A DNA stretch of 64,000 nt from Charina bottae. Taxonomy: Eukaryota; Chordata; Lepidosauria; Squamata; Charinaidae. The stretch lies in NCBI GenBank assembly GCA_023362775.1, contig JALMGJ010000008.1:35576501-35640500 (forward strand), in the 5' to 3' direction. The translations under genes were made by a program, and so were the position numbers. The stretch's first letter is position 1; each line of letters starts with the position of its first letter. This document shows, in pieces, positions 55,236-64,000 of this stretch. Below the pieces are notes generated by a model, which was not told where the DNA came from, ran no database searches, and saw only the letters and a list, made by a program, of their open reading frames with translations.

Positions 55236-55860
55236 TACTGTTGGACCAAAAGTTGGTCCCGTGTCCAAGCACGTTTAACTTGGTACGAAGAACCCAAAAT
55301 AAATTCACACCAAGACGAGAAATAGGATAACCCTTTTAATTGAGCTCAAGTAATAGGGGGCAACCTCCTCTGAAAAGGAGAGCCCCAGACAAAAGAAGCA
55401 TCTGTTTTTATACATTTCAGATCTCTAACACATACATCACACAGGATATAAGTTTTTTTAGGATTTAACAGAAGTGTAAAGGTCAAGATTTCATTAAAGA
55501 TTACAGATATCACAATTTAATTTACAGACATCACAAGTTAGTTATGAATATCCTGGAATTTTGATAAGAGAAGGAGAGGGGTCTGGTGTTAGGTGGTTAT
55601 CTCACAGGGATTCTGTGAGATAAGCAAAGGTGGATGCAATCAAGATTTCCTTCCTGTGAAGAGATTTAACTATTTGTCCTTAATTAAGATTTTCTGTGGC
55701 ATCCACAGTTCATACATTCTGCTGAACATGTACACATTCCATAGGAAGGGGGGTTTAATAGAGTTCAATCCTTCACTACGACAGGAATTCTCCCTGCAGC
55801 TTAATCAATACAAAACTTTGTAGGGCTCCGACCATTGTTACCTCCTGCAGCACAGGATAA
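55236..55860 (-). mobile_element. possible LTR (minus strand)
   Basis: Starts TGTTGGACCAAAAGTTGGTC, a small inverted motif as at LTR ends. On the minus strand the text aattaaaagggttatcc and ttattttgggttcttcg precedes it, like R/U5. Far end and target duplication not found. Confidence 0.35.
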
Positions 55861-56204
55861 AGAAGCCAAAACAGCACAGCCCTTATTATTAATTATTAAG
55901 CTGTTAAACCATGCCCCAAGACTTCATTCAAAACCATTGTTCATTCTGAATATGAAAACGTTTGGCAGGAAATTTGGAAGACCAAACAGAACTTCCATGG
56001 ACTGCTGATCCCTCAGAGGCTCATCAGGTCAAGGAAGACACTCTGACAGTGGGCAGGGTCAAGGCCTATTTGGAGAGAATATGGGAATTTCAAGTGGCCC
56101 AAGCATCTGTAGGTCTTGAGGCACCTATTTTGCTTCTCTGTAACTCCCAACCCCCAAAATGCAGAACAAAGCCCAATCTTTTGGCCACATGTACCCACAG
56201 TGGT

Positions 56205-56565
56205 TGCTGGAGAAGACTCTTAAGAGTCCCTTGGACTGCAAGGAGGTCAAATCAGTCAATCCTAAAGGAAATCAACCCTGACTGCTCATTGGAAGGACAG
56301 ATGCTGAAGCTGAAGCTCAAATACTTTGGCCACCTAATGCGAAGAGAGGACTCACTGGAAAAGACCCTGATGCTGGGAAAGACTGAGGGCAAAAGGAGAA
56401 GGGGACGGCAGAGGATGAGATGGTTAGATAGCATCACCGATGTAATGAACATGAATTTGAGTAAACTCCGGGAGACAGTGGAGGACAGGAAGGCCTGGCG
56501 TGCTATGGTCCATGAGGTTACGAAGAGTCGGACACGACTAAACGACTGAACAACAACAAAAAAAA
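56205..56565 (+). mobile_element. BovB LINE 3' end, 5'-truncated
   Basis: 361 bp with 12-bp duplication acccacagtggt (56193-56204, 56566-56577). The frame to 56549 reads WRRLLRVPWTARRSNQSIL, YFGHLMRREDSLEKTLMLGK, RRRGRQRMRWLDSI and AMVHEVTKSRTRLND, the BovB C-terminus, with no stop. A longer frame from 55962 is a chance fusion with flanking DNA. Confidence 0.93.
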
Positions 56566-56577
56566 ACCCACAGTGGT

Positions 56578-58261
56578 GCTGAGTGCCACAAAAGGATGCT
56601 GGCAGAAAATCATTTTTGCCCTCCTGCAACCCTGCCTTAAAGTAATCCACTTGTACTTTCCTATGGACTGCATGAAACTGACTCCTTAGGTAGAGACGTC
56701 CTTTTTCCGTTCCTTTCTAGTCTTTCCAAAATGGCATTCGTTGTTAACAGGGCACCTACTGACATTTGTCCACATTCTTTTCTCTTTGCTGTTTTAAATT
56801 ATCAACAAGAAGGGTCCATTAGGCCTGTTCAACTCTTCAAATTCAGTACAGATGGGATGCTCTGGAATGCGCAAGAGCTCAAAACACAGCACCTCCGTGA
56901 ACCGTTAAAACAGCCATATTAGTTTCCAGGATCGTGCAATCGCAGTGTAAGGCTCCCTACAACAGCCGTTCAGTCCTGGAAATGATTGTGACCATTTCGT
57001 GAATCACAGTCAAGTGCTATGTTTGCACTTATGAACATTCTGAAATAACATTTCCAAACCAAATCCAGAGCTCTTTATAGCCCTATTGTTCATTCCCCTT
57101 GACCTCAACAGTGAAATCTCCTTGGTCATGGAGGCCAACACATTTACAAGCATATCGAAAAATGTTTCATTATTAAGGGGAGTGCTCTCTAAGTAACACC
57201 AGTGGGGGCAGAACTCATTGGAGTGCTGATATGTTGAGCACTCCCTCTTTCTGAATGTGCTATTTGGTGCAATGTCCAAATCAACAAAAACCACAGTTGC
57301 AATGAGGTAACAAACGGAATTAGAAACTGCTGATGAAGCAGATTTTTCCAAAGTACTGAAGAGGAAGCAAATATACTATAGCCACCCAGAGTTGTGTTTA
57401 AAGATGGATGGCCATACAAATCTTTTAAAGAAATAAATATAAATAAATAAATATACACACACAGAGAAGCACCAAGACTTCCAGAAACAGCAATGTATTT
57501 CCAGGAAAAGATAGACCCACAAACAGTACTCAGATTTCAGGATTTTTTTCTTGGGTGTTTTAGTGGGGAGGTTTGGGGTCTTCTTATTGGAGTGTTAAAC
57601 TGAGTTAAGCCTACTTAATGGCTTTCTTGACAGTTTCTGTGTTTTCCTGCCATGAAATAACACAAACCCTTGCCATCAGTTCCCAACACCAGAGGTCATG
57701 GGCTATAAGGGAAGAGCTTTGGAGCTGCAAGTTGCCCAGCCTGGCATTTGGGAAGGATGTACTTCTGAATAGAGAAGCAGAGGAGTGTATCATAAACAGC
57801 TAAATATTTTGCTTTCCTTTCGTGATATCCAAAATTAGCTGCCTGAGCCACCACCTCATACCACTTAATGATACAGCACTCCCAGATGGCAACTCACCAT
57901 CCAATGCCTATCTCATAATCTATTCTCACATATTAACCATCGTTATGAATCCAGCTTTCTTTCTTTTTCCCTAAGAAGCCATAATAGCTATGTAGCCACT
58001 TCCTTGCTAATTACAGCCAACATCTCAATTGACTGTATAGATTCAACAACACCATATACATCAGGCAATTCACATAATCAGCAGAACAGTAATTCCACAA
58101 TAATATGATACCCATAAAACAGAGCACCATTTCAAAAATCCTCATGAGTCAAGCACTGACTTTAATGAAACTTTAGATTCGATATTTGGCTCCTCATTAG
58201 AAGACTGATACACTAGAAATGCAAGCACCACTGACATGAATGAGCGCTACTGTATTTTTCT
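56578..58261. other. intron; L2 tail at 57380-57460
   Basis: tatagccacccagagttgtg and TAAA repeats are a plus-strand L2 tail. Otherwise nothing recognised in about 1.7 kb. Confidence 0.45.
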
Positions 58262-58345
58262 CACACTATCCTCATTTCATAGAATCATAGGGTGGGAAGG
58301 AACTTCGAGGTCTTCTAGTCCACCCCTCCTCTTTGTTTCAGAGAG
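58262..58345 (-). mobile_element. CR1 LINE 3' end
   Basis: agaatcatagggtgggaagg and cttctagtccacccc are the reverse complement of the CR1 3' terminus (GGACTAGAAGACC...CCTTCC.ACCC..TGATTCT). Confidence 0.65.
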
Positions 58346-59065
58346 ACTGTGCAAAAGTAACTCTGTGGTAGATTGCAGCCAATTTTTTACAGATCAGTTT
58401 GAGCAATCAGTTGGAAATGTGATAGCATTCAAGATTCTTGGACAATATCAAGTTGCAAAAGAAAATAAACAAGCATGCAATTGCAAGAGTTCATTCCAAA
58501 GAGGGCAGGATTTTCACAGGGTAGTGGAAAAGCGCCTAATGGTAAGTTACAGTTGGGCACTTTCACCTTCACTTTTCCACCTGAGTGAGAGCACTGCCAA
58601 TATTAACGTTCATTGAAATGAGTGACTGGTATCAAATTGAACTGTGCACCACACACTTGTTCTCTAGTACCTGAGGAAAAAAAATCAATAAGGCTATTTA
58701 GTTCAGCAGCCGTGATCTGTATGTGCTGCTCCCTGTTAAGAGTCAAGGAGCAAGCCCAGATTTTTTACAACTAGGTACAAAGCACTCTCAGAGATGGGTT
58801 GTAATTAAAATGCAGATTATTGATATTGTAGCTTTTTCCCATTCCGAGATGTTGAGCAACTGGCCTGAAAAAGCAGCTGTCTAATTGATAAAAGGCTATT
58901 GAAACAACCCAGAAATCTCCATTGGAAATGTAGAAATGCCTTAAAAATTAATTTTTGCAAATTATCTGACCTAACCTGATGCACACTGTAGATCAGAACA
59001 TAGCTGTCCACTAGATTTGGCATTTTTTTGAATGAGCTTGGCAGTTTCAGTATATCATATCAGCA
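58346..59065. other. intron, nothing recognised
   Basis: No gene or clear repeat. Confidence 0.45.
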
Positions 59066-59580
59066 TAGCCAGTATAGTCTAGTGCAGGGCTTTCCAAAGT
59101 TTTTCCCGCAGCGACACACCAACCGGCGTTGGTGTGTCGCCGCGGGAAAACCCGGAAGTGCGGCAGCGCGCAAAAACCCGGAAGCGCTGCTGCTGCTTTC
59201 GGGTTTTGCGCGCTGCAGTTGGTGTGTCGCCGCGGGAAAACCCGGAAGCGCTAATGATGATCAGCGCTTCCGGGTTGTGTGGCGACACACCAGACTGTGT
59301 GTGGCAACACATTTTTGCATCGCGACACACAGAGTGGAAAGCTCTGGTCTAGTGGTTAAGGTGCTGGGCTAGAAACCAGGAGTCTGTGAGTTCTAGTCCC
59401 GCCTTAGGCATGAAAGCCGGCTGGGTGACCTTGGGCCAGTCACACTCTCTCAGCCGAACTCACCTCACAAGGTTGCTGTTGTGGGGAAAATAGGAGGAGG
59501 AAGGAGTATTAGGTATGTTCGCCACCTTGAGTTATTTATAAAAATAATAAAGGCGGGATAAAAATTAAATCAATAGAATC
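59066..59580 (+). mobile_element. tRNA-derived SINE split by a hAT MITE
   Basis: Head agccagtatagtctagtg before, and gtctagtggttaaggtgctg after the MITE (59085-59346). Then ttctagtcccgccttaggca, gggtgaccttgggccagtca, and a tail aataataaaggcgggataaa. Same head as the minus-strand SINE at 35424-35638, different 3' part. Confidence 0.78.
59085..59346. mobile_element. hAT MITE, family I, palindromic subtype
   Basis: 262 bp with perfect 8-bp duplication gtctagtg (59077-59084, 59347-59354), ends CAGGGCTTTCCAAAGT and AGTGGAAAGCTCTG. The centre contains cccggaagcgct / agcgcttccggg hairpins like those at 6010 and 17538. Confidence 0.92.
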
Positions 59581-59855
59581 AAAATCAAAATCAATATTAA
59601 AGCATCTCTGCTGCGAGAAAAAATATTTTTAAATACATATTTAAATATATTTTTCAGGGTGATTTATGAAATGGCAGACTAATGCCAAAATGGAATGATG
59701 GAATGTATAAAAACATGCAAAAGTTGGAGAACATGTTAATAAATTTGTATCACGCATGTAAGTTTGCACTTCCAGAAAGAAATATTTTGCTGAAGATCCA
59801 TGTACATTCCTTTCACTTTATCAAGCGATATAAAAATAGTATTCCTTCTTTTGTA
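59581..59855. other. intron, nothing recognised
   Basis: Short AT-rich stretch. Confidence 0.45.
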
Positions 59856-60080
59856 TAGTCGAAGGCTTTCACAGCCGGAACCCGATGGTTGTTGTGGGTT
59901 TTCTGGGCTGTGTGGCCATGTTCTGGCAGATTTGGTTCCTAACGTTTCACCAGTAGCTGTGGCTGGCACCTTCAGAGGAGAGGAGCACAGCTAGAAGATT
60001 CTCTCTGTGACCAAATGGAGGGTGTGTGTTCCTGCTGGTGTTTATAGCTGCTGAGAGGGTGTGTGTCCCACAGAAGATGA
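59856..60080 (-). mobile_element. Penelope-like element, single arm (family 3)
   Basis: gtcgaaggctttcacagccg, ttgtgggttttctgggctgt and ctgtggctggcaccttcaga belong to a Penelope-type repeat I recognise from amniote genomes. Only one orientation is present, so it is not a palindrome. The right border lies near the tail of the L2 LINE. Confidence 0.65.
59941..59975 (-). ncRNA. hammerhead-ribozyme-like motif
   Basis: Minus strand: TCCT (stem I), CTGAAGG, T, stem II GCCAG / CTGGT (one G-U), GAAA, CGTT, then AGGA (stem I). The position of the essential A in CUGANGA is G here, so this copy is probably inactive, but both stems are kept. Confidence 0.5.
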
Positions 60081-60285
60081 TGACCCACAGAAGACACATT
60101 TATTTATTTATTTATTTATTTATTATTTCTAACTTATATCACCGCCCATCTCCCCCCACAAGGGGACTCTGGGCGGTTTACAACCAAGTCAGCAATTAAA
60201 ACATATAAAATACTTTATACAATCATTAAAAATATAAAAATATAAAATCCAAGAGGCTGTAAGTGATGTTTACGAACCAAACTAT

Positions 60286-63200
60286 TTACGGTGCGAGCCA
60301 TCCCCAGGAAGAACTATTACTCATCCCGTCCCAAGCGAGGTGGCAGAGCCAGGTTTTCAGTTGCTTCCTGAAGGTCAGGAGTGTGGGGGCTAGCCTCACC
60401 TCAAGGGGCAAGATGTTCCAAAGGGCGGGTGCTAAGGCAGAGAAGGCACGCCTCCTGGATCCCGCTAGGTGAAATTCTTTTACTGATGGGATCCGTAGCA
60501 TGCCCTCTCTGCATGACCGGGTGGGGCGGGTCGATGCTCTGGGGATGAGGCGGTCTCTAAGGTAGCCTGGTCCCATGCCATGTAGGGCTTTAAAGGTAAC
60601 AACCAACACCTTGAATTGGACCCGGAAGCAAACTGGTAACCAGTGCAGCTCACGCAGCAGAGGTGTCACGTGTGCCGATCTTGGGGCATTCATAACTGCG
60701 CGCGCAGCCGCATTCTGGAACAGCTGAAGCTTCCGGATACTCTTCAAGGGTAGCCCCATGTAGAGTGCATTGCAATAGTCTATATGGGAGATGACCAGGG
60801 CATGAGTGACTGTACGGAGGGCATCTCGGTCCAGGAAAGGGCGAAGCTGGCGTACAACTCGAAGTTGCACAAAAGCCCTTCTGGCCACGACTGCCACCTG
60901 CTCTTCAAGCAGGAGTCGTGAGTCCAGAAGGACCCCCAGGTTCTGCACTGAGTCTGAACGGGGTAGTGCCACCCCGTCCAGATCTAAAGATGACAACTCC
61001 TTGGATCCCGAGACGCCATCAATCCACAGCCACTCCGTCTTACCAGGGTTCAGCTGAAGCCTGTTGTTCCCCATCCAGACCCCCACAGCCCTCAGGCACT
61101 GAGAAAGGGCAGAAACTGCATCACTTAACTCACCCGGGATGGAGATATATAGTTGAGTATCATCAGCATACTGATGATACCTCATCCCGTGTTGGCGGAT
61201 GATCTCACCCAGCGGTTTCATGTAGATATTAAATAGGAGAGGGGAGAGAACCGAGCCCTGCGGGACCCCCAACTCTCCGAGCCGCCCCAAAAGGATACCA
61301 TGGTCGATGGTATCGAAAGCCGCTGAGAGGTCAAGAAGAGCCAGGATGGATGCACTGCCTCCATCCCGCTCTCGCCAGAGATCATCTGTAAGTGTGACCA
61401 ATGCAGTTTCTACCCCATATCCCAGCCTGAATCCTGACTGGAAGGGGTCTAGATAATCCGTATCATCCAGAATCCTCTGGAGCTGTAATGCCACCACTTT
61501 CTCAACCACCTTCCCTAAAAAGGGAAGGTGGGAGATGGGACGAAAATTGTCCAACACTGTAGGGTCCAGTGATGGCTTCTTGAGGAGGGGGTGCACCAGT
61601 GCTTCTTTAAAAGCAGCCGGAAACACTCCCTCTCCCAAGGATGTAACAACCATCGCATGGACCCAGCCACATGTCACCTCCCTGGCCACTAGCCAGGAAG
61701 GGCATGGGTCAAGATGACACGTAGTGGCCCTTACAGTCCGGAGGATCCTGTCCACTTCCTTGGGCTCAACAGGATCAAACTGTTCCCAGATAACCGGGCA
61801 TAGACGTTCCCTTGGCATCTCCCCAGACCATGCACCACGCTTGGAGTCCAGCTTAGAACGAATCCGAGCGATTTTATCCGCCAGATGCTCCGAAAATTCC
61901 TCCGCACGGCCCTGAAGGTGGGTCACTGGGCCCACCTTACCCAGGAGAGATCGAGTAATCCTAAACAGGGCCGACGGGCGGCATTCTGCAGATGCAATAA
62001 GAGTGGAGAAATATTGCCGTTTCGCCACTCTTACCGCCACAAGGTAGGCCTTAACCGCGGCTCTAGCTAGTGTTCGGTCAGAGTCGGTCTTTGTCTTCCT
62101 CCAGCGGTGCTCTAGACGTCTCTTAACCATTTTCAAAACCCTCAATCCCTCCGTGAACCACGGGGAATAACGGGTCGAATGGGGCAAAAGAGGCCGCACA
62201 GGCGCGATCCTGTCCAAGGCCCCGGCTGCTTCCTTATTCCAGGCTGCGGCCAGGACCTGAGCTGGACCGTGCAAAAGATCCTCGGGTATAACCCCCAGCT
62301 CCCTCTGAAACCCTATCAGGTCCATTAGTCGCCGGGGGCGGACCAATCAAATAGGTCCAGCCTCCCTGCGGAGTGGGGCAGCATATGAGAATCTCAGGGC
62401 CACCAGGGTATGATCTGACCATGACAATGGGGAAAGATGTAACTCTCCCCCCAGATCACCTTGCCATTGCTCCGACAAGAACACCAAGTCCGGAGTGAGG
62501 CCACTGTCTTGAGTCGGGTCTCGAATAATCTGAGTCAGGCCCATGGCTGCCATGGTAGCCATGAACTCCCGAGCCGCCTCCAAGGCCTGTCCCAGAGATG
62601 GCAGATTGAAGTCCCCCAGAACCATAAGCCTGGGGAACTCCACCGCCAACCCCGAGATGGCCTCCAGCAGCTCAGGCAGGGAGGTTGCTATGCAGCAGGG
62701 AGGCTGGTACAGCAGCAACACTCCCAACTGCTCTCGGGAACCCAACTTGAAAAACAGGGTCTCACATCCGGCCACTTGTGGAGCAGCGCCCCTGAAGGCT
62801 ACCATCGACTCTCTGATAACAACTGCCACCCCTCCTCCCCTACCCCGATGTCTTGGCTGGTGCCATACTTGAAACCCGGCCGGGCAGATCTCTGAGAGGG
62901 CAACCCCTCCTCCTACGCCCAGCCAGGTTTCAGTAATACACACCAGGTCGGCCCCCTCCTCCGTGATCAAATCACATATGAGGGGGCCCTTGTTATTAAC
63001 CGACCTGGCGTTAAGCAACAACAGCCGGAATCCAGGGCCCTCGAGGATCTGTTGACCAGGGCCTAGGTTTGAGCCTGGAGGGCCGGAACACGCCACCGGT
63101 AACAAACACCGGGGGCGTCTTCCCCAACGATGGCCTGCCCTCCTGCTCCCGCCATAACATCCCTGACCCGTCACCACCTCAATAGAACAACCCGCCCCAT

Positions 63201-63339
63201 AGCCCCCAGAGTTTTCAGGCCCAGTTGCCTCCACCACCAGACCTCCGAAAACCCCAGATTGAAACAAGGGTCCCCTCACCCATGCACACATCCTCCCGTA
63301 CCCAGTCACTCTCAGGAGGCAGGAGGCCCACCAGCGCAC
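60286..63339 (-). pseudogene. L2 ORF2: endonuclease-reverse transcriptase, disabled
   Basis: A 1017-codon frame from 63339, broken once by TGA (62349-62347, ...AGPI*LVRPRR...). Upstream: apurinic-type endonuclease with LLLLNARSVNNK, CITETWLG, VLGDFNLPSL and WSDHTLVALRFS. Downstream: reverse transcriptase with DNFRPISHLPFLGKVVEK, motif A LLDLSAAFDTIDH, motif B VPQGSVLSPLLFN, motif C YHQYADDTQLY, then HIDYCNALYMGLPLKSIRKL and LLRELHWLPVCFRVQFKVLV. Between motifs A and B the reading jumps from LLGRLGELG to VPQGSVLSP (near 61270); other L2 proteins have several dozen residues there, so an in-frame deletion is likely. Dead copy, but otherwise little decayed. Confidence 0.9.
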
Positions 63340-63663
63340 CAGCGATTAGCTTTCGGCGCTGTGAGAACCCAACCACCCCCGAACCATTCACTCCACACTC
63401 TTTATACCCCCCCTCAACCTCTCTCACAGGTCAGAGGGGCCACATCCACTCCTGCCCACCACCTGTCTCTCACTCAGGGGTGGGCACTCTTGTATACTAT
63501 CACTCAGTTCTGGCCTCCCCCTGGCTCTCCCACACCCAGGGGAATTCCACTCTCAAATCAAGGGGACCCAAACCTCTGACACCTCTAATAGACGGGGAAA
63601 AATCTAGATGATAATTAAAGTCTGCAGCATAGTCAGAAAACGGGGGACCATTGTTACTCTTAT

Positions 63664-63771
63664 GTTCTTTAAGTGGTCCAAAACAAAGCCACTCGCTCTG
63701 TTCTTTAAGTGGCCCAAAACAAAGCCACTCGCTCCGTTCTTTAAGTGGCCCAAAACAAAGCCACTCGCTCT
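63664..63771 (-). repeat. three tandem 36-bp units in L2 5' UTR
   Basis: Units at 63664-63699, 63700-63735 and 63736-63771 share gttctttaagtggcccaaaa followed by caaagccactcgctct. They differ at two positions (t/c in the first unit, c/t at the end of the second). Tandem 5' UTR units are known as promoter monomers in some LINEs; that role here is inference. Confidence 0.92.
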
Positions 63772-64000
63772 GACTCGAAGTTCCAGTCCTGGGTTCGTCC
63801 GGTCGCTCACACCAACCACGTGACCAGAGTCTAAAATGTCCCCAAAGTTCCCTGGACTGCCAGAACCAGCCCGTCGCAGCAGAGTCCGCCACACTGCTGG
63901 AATTCCCCACACCACCAGGTCAGTCCATGCAGTCAAAGCCAGCTCCAACTCCACTCCCCAAGGCTGCTGGGCGTCAGGCTGGTCTGTTGCTGAACCAACG

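Larger units (their letters stand above)
10810..64000 (-). other. CCSER1 5' intron (partial, at least 53 kb)
   Basis: Everything upstream of the first coding exon reads as intron or gene-flanking sequence made of transposable elements and unannotated DNA. No CpG-island-like promoter exon was identified. The GC-rich end of the window is explained by the L2 LINE. Confidence 0.6.
60097..64000 (-). mobile_element. near full-length L2 LINE (runs off window)
   Basis: Read on the minus strand: a GC-rich 5' region with three 36-bp repeats (63664-63771), one long ORF with endonuclease then reverse transcriptase, a short 3' UTR (gtaaaccgcccagagtcccc ... gggagatgggcggtgat) and an AAAT tail at 60097-60123. 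No separate ORF1 is visible. The 5' end lies beyond 64000. It is the parent type of the fragments at 7184 and 45190 and of the many tails. Confidence 0.9.

Noticed and set aside
55962..56204. N-terminal extension of the 195-codon frame, possible host-BovB fusion
   Set aside because: The 12-bp target duplication at 56193 shows that BovB starts at 56205; the upstream codons are random intron.
62461..63611. Plus-strand open frames (144, 109, 149 and 128 codons)
   Set aside because: Shadows of the GC-rich L2 endonuclease region read on the opposite strand.
63664..63771. Regular 36-bp repeats, possible CRISPR array
   Set aside because: Units are directly adjacent without spacers and lie in the 5' region of a LINE in vertebrate DNA.

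Overview
The window reads as vertebrate intronic DNA, most likely from a squamate reptile (lizard or snake). It is AT-rich and has no bacterial-style gene density. It is loaded with repeats I recognise as typical of squamates: RTE-BovB LINEs, Sauria-type tRNA SINEs with a BovB-like tail, L2-type LINEs, short L1-related elements, CR1 fragments, hAT MITEs, a Tc1/mariner element and Penelope-like foldbacks. I cannot assign the species.

Only one host gene is supported: CCSER1 (coiled-coil serine-rich protein 1), transcribed right to left. The large first coding exon lies at 9473-10809 (start codon at 10766) and the next exon at 5108-5295. Both have good splice sites and their reading phases join exactly. 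The rest is intron: at least 53 kb upstream of the first coding exon, a 4.2 kb intron between the exons, and the start of the following intron.

Layout. 1-9.5 kb: hAT MITEs, an apparently intact Tc1/mariner transposon (1998-3578), a 185-bp inverted-repeat pair, exon 3, an L2 fragment carrying a MITE, and a long purine microsatellite. 9.5-20 kb: the main exon, pogo-like and hAT MITEs, and a solo LTR nested in a hAT element. 20-31 kb: a Sauria SINE and three Penelope-like foldbacks. 32-35 kb: a 2.85-kb L1-like retrocopy with no ORF2. 36-38 kb: a hAT nested in a hAT, then a SINE. 39-43.5 kb: a second L1-like unit interrupted by a 2.47-kb BovB with an open 819-codon frame and by a small L1 fragment. 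45-60 kb: scattered SINE, MITE, CR1 and BovB pieces, plus a 248-bp palindrome with no spacer. 60-64 kb: an almost full-length L2 LINE on the minus strand, damaged by one stop codon and an in-frame reverse-transcriptase deletion, running off the window.

The most interesting signal is in the foldbacks at 22.9, 27.7, 30.9, 54.5 and 59.9 kb. Each carries a motif of the form CTGAAGn-N-stem-GAAA-CGTY. The stem II sequences differ between families but stay complementary, and short stem I complementarity is also present. This is the layout of the type I hammerhead ribozymes known from Penelope-like retroelements. Because four of the five elements are palindromes, a transcript from either strand contains one ribozyme-like copy plus its own antisense.
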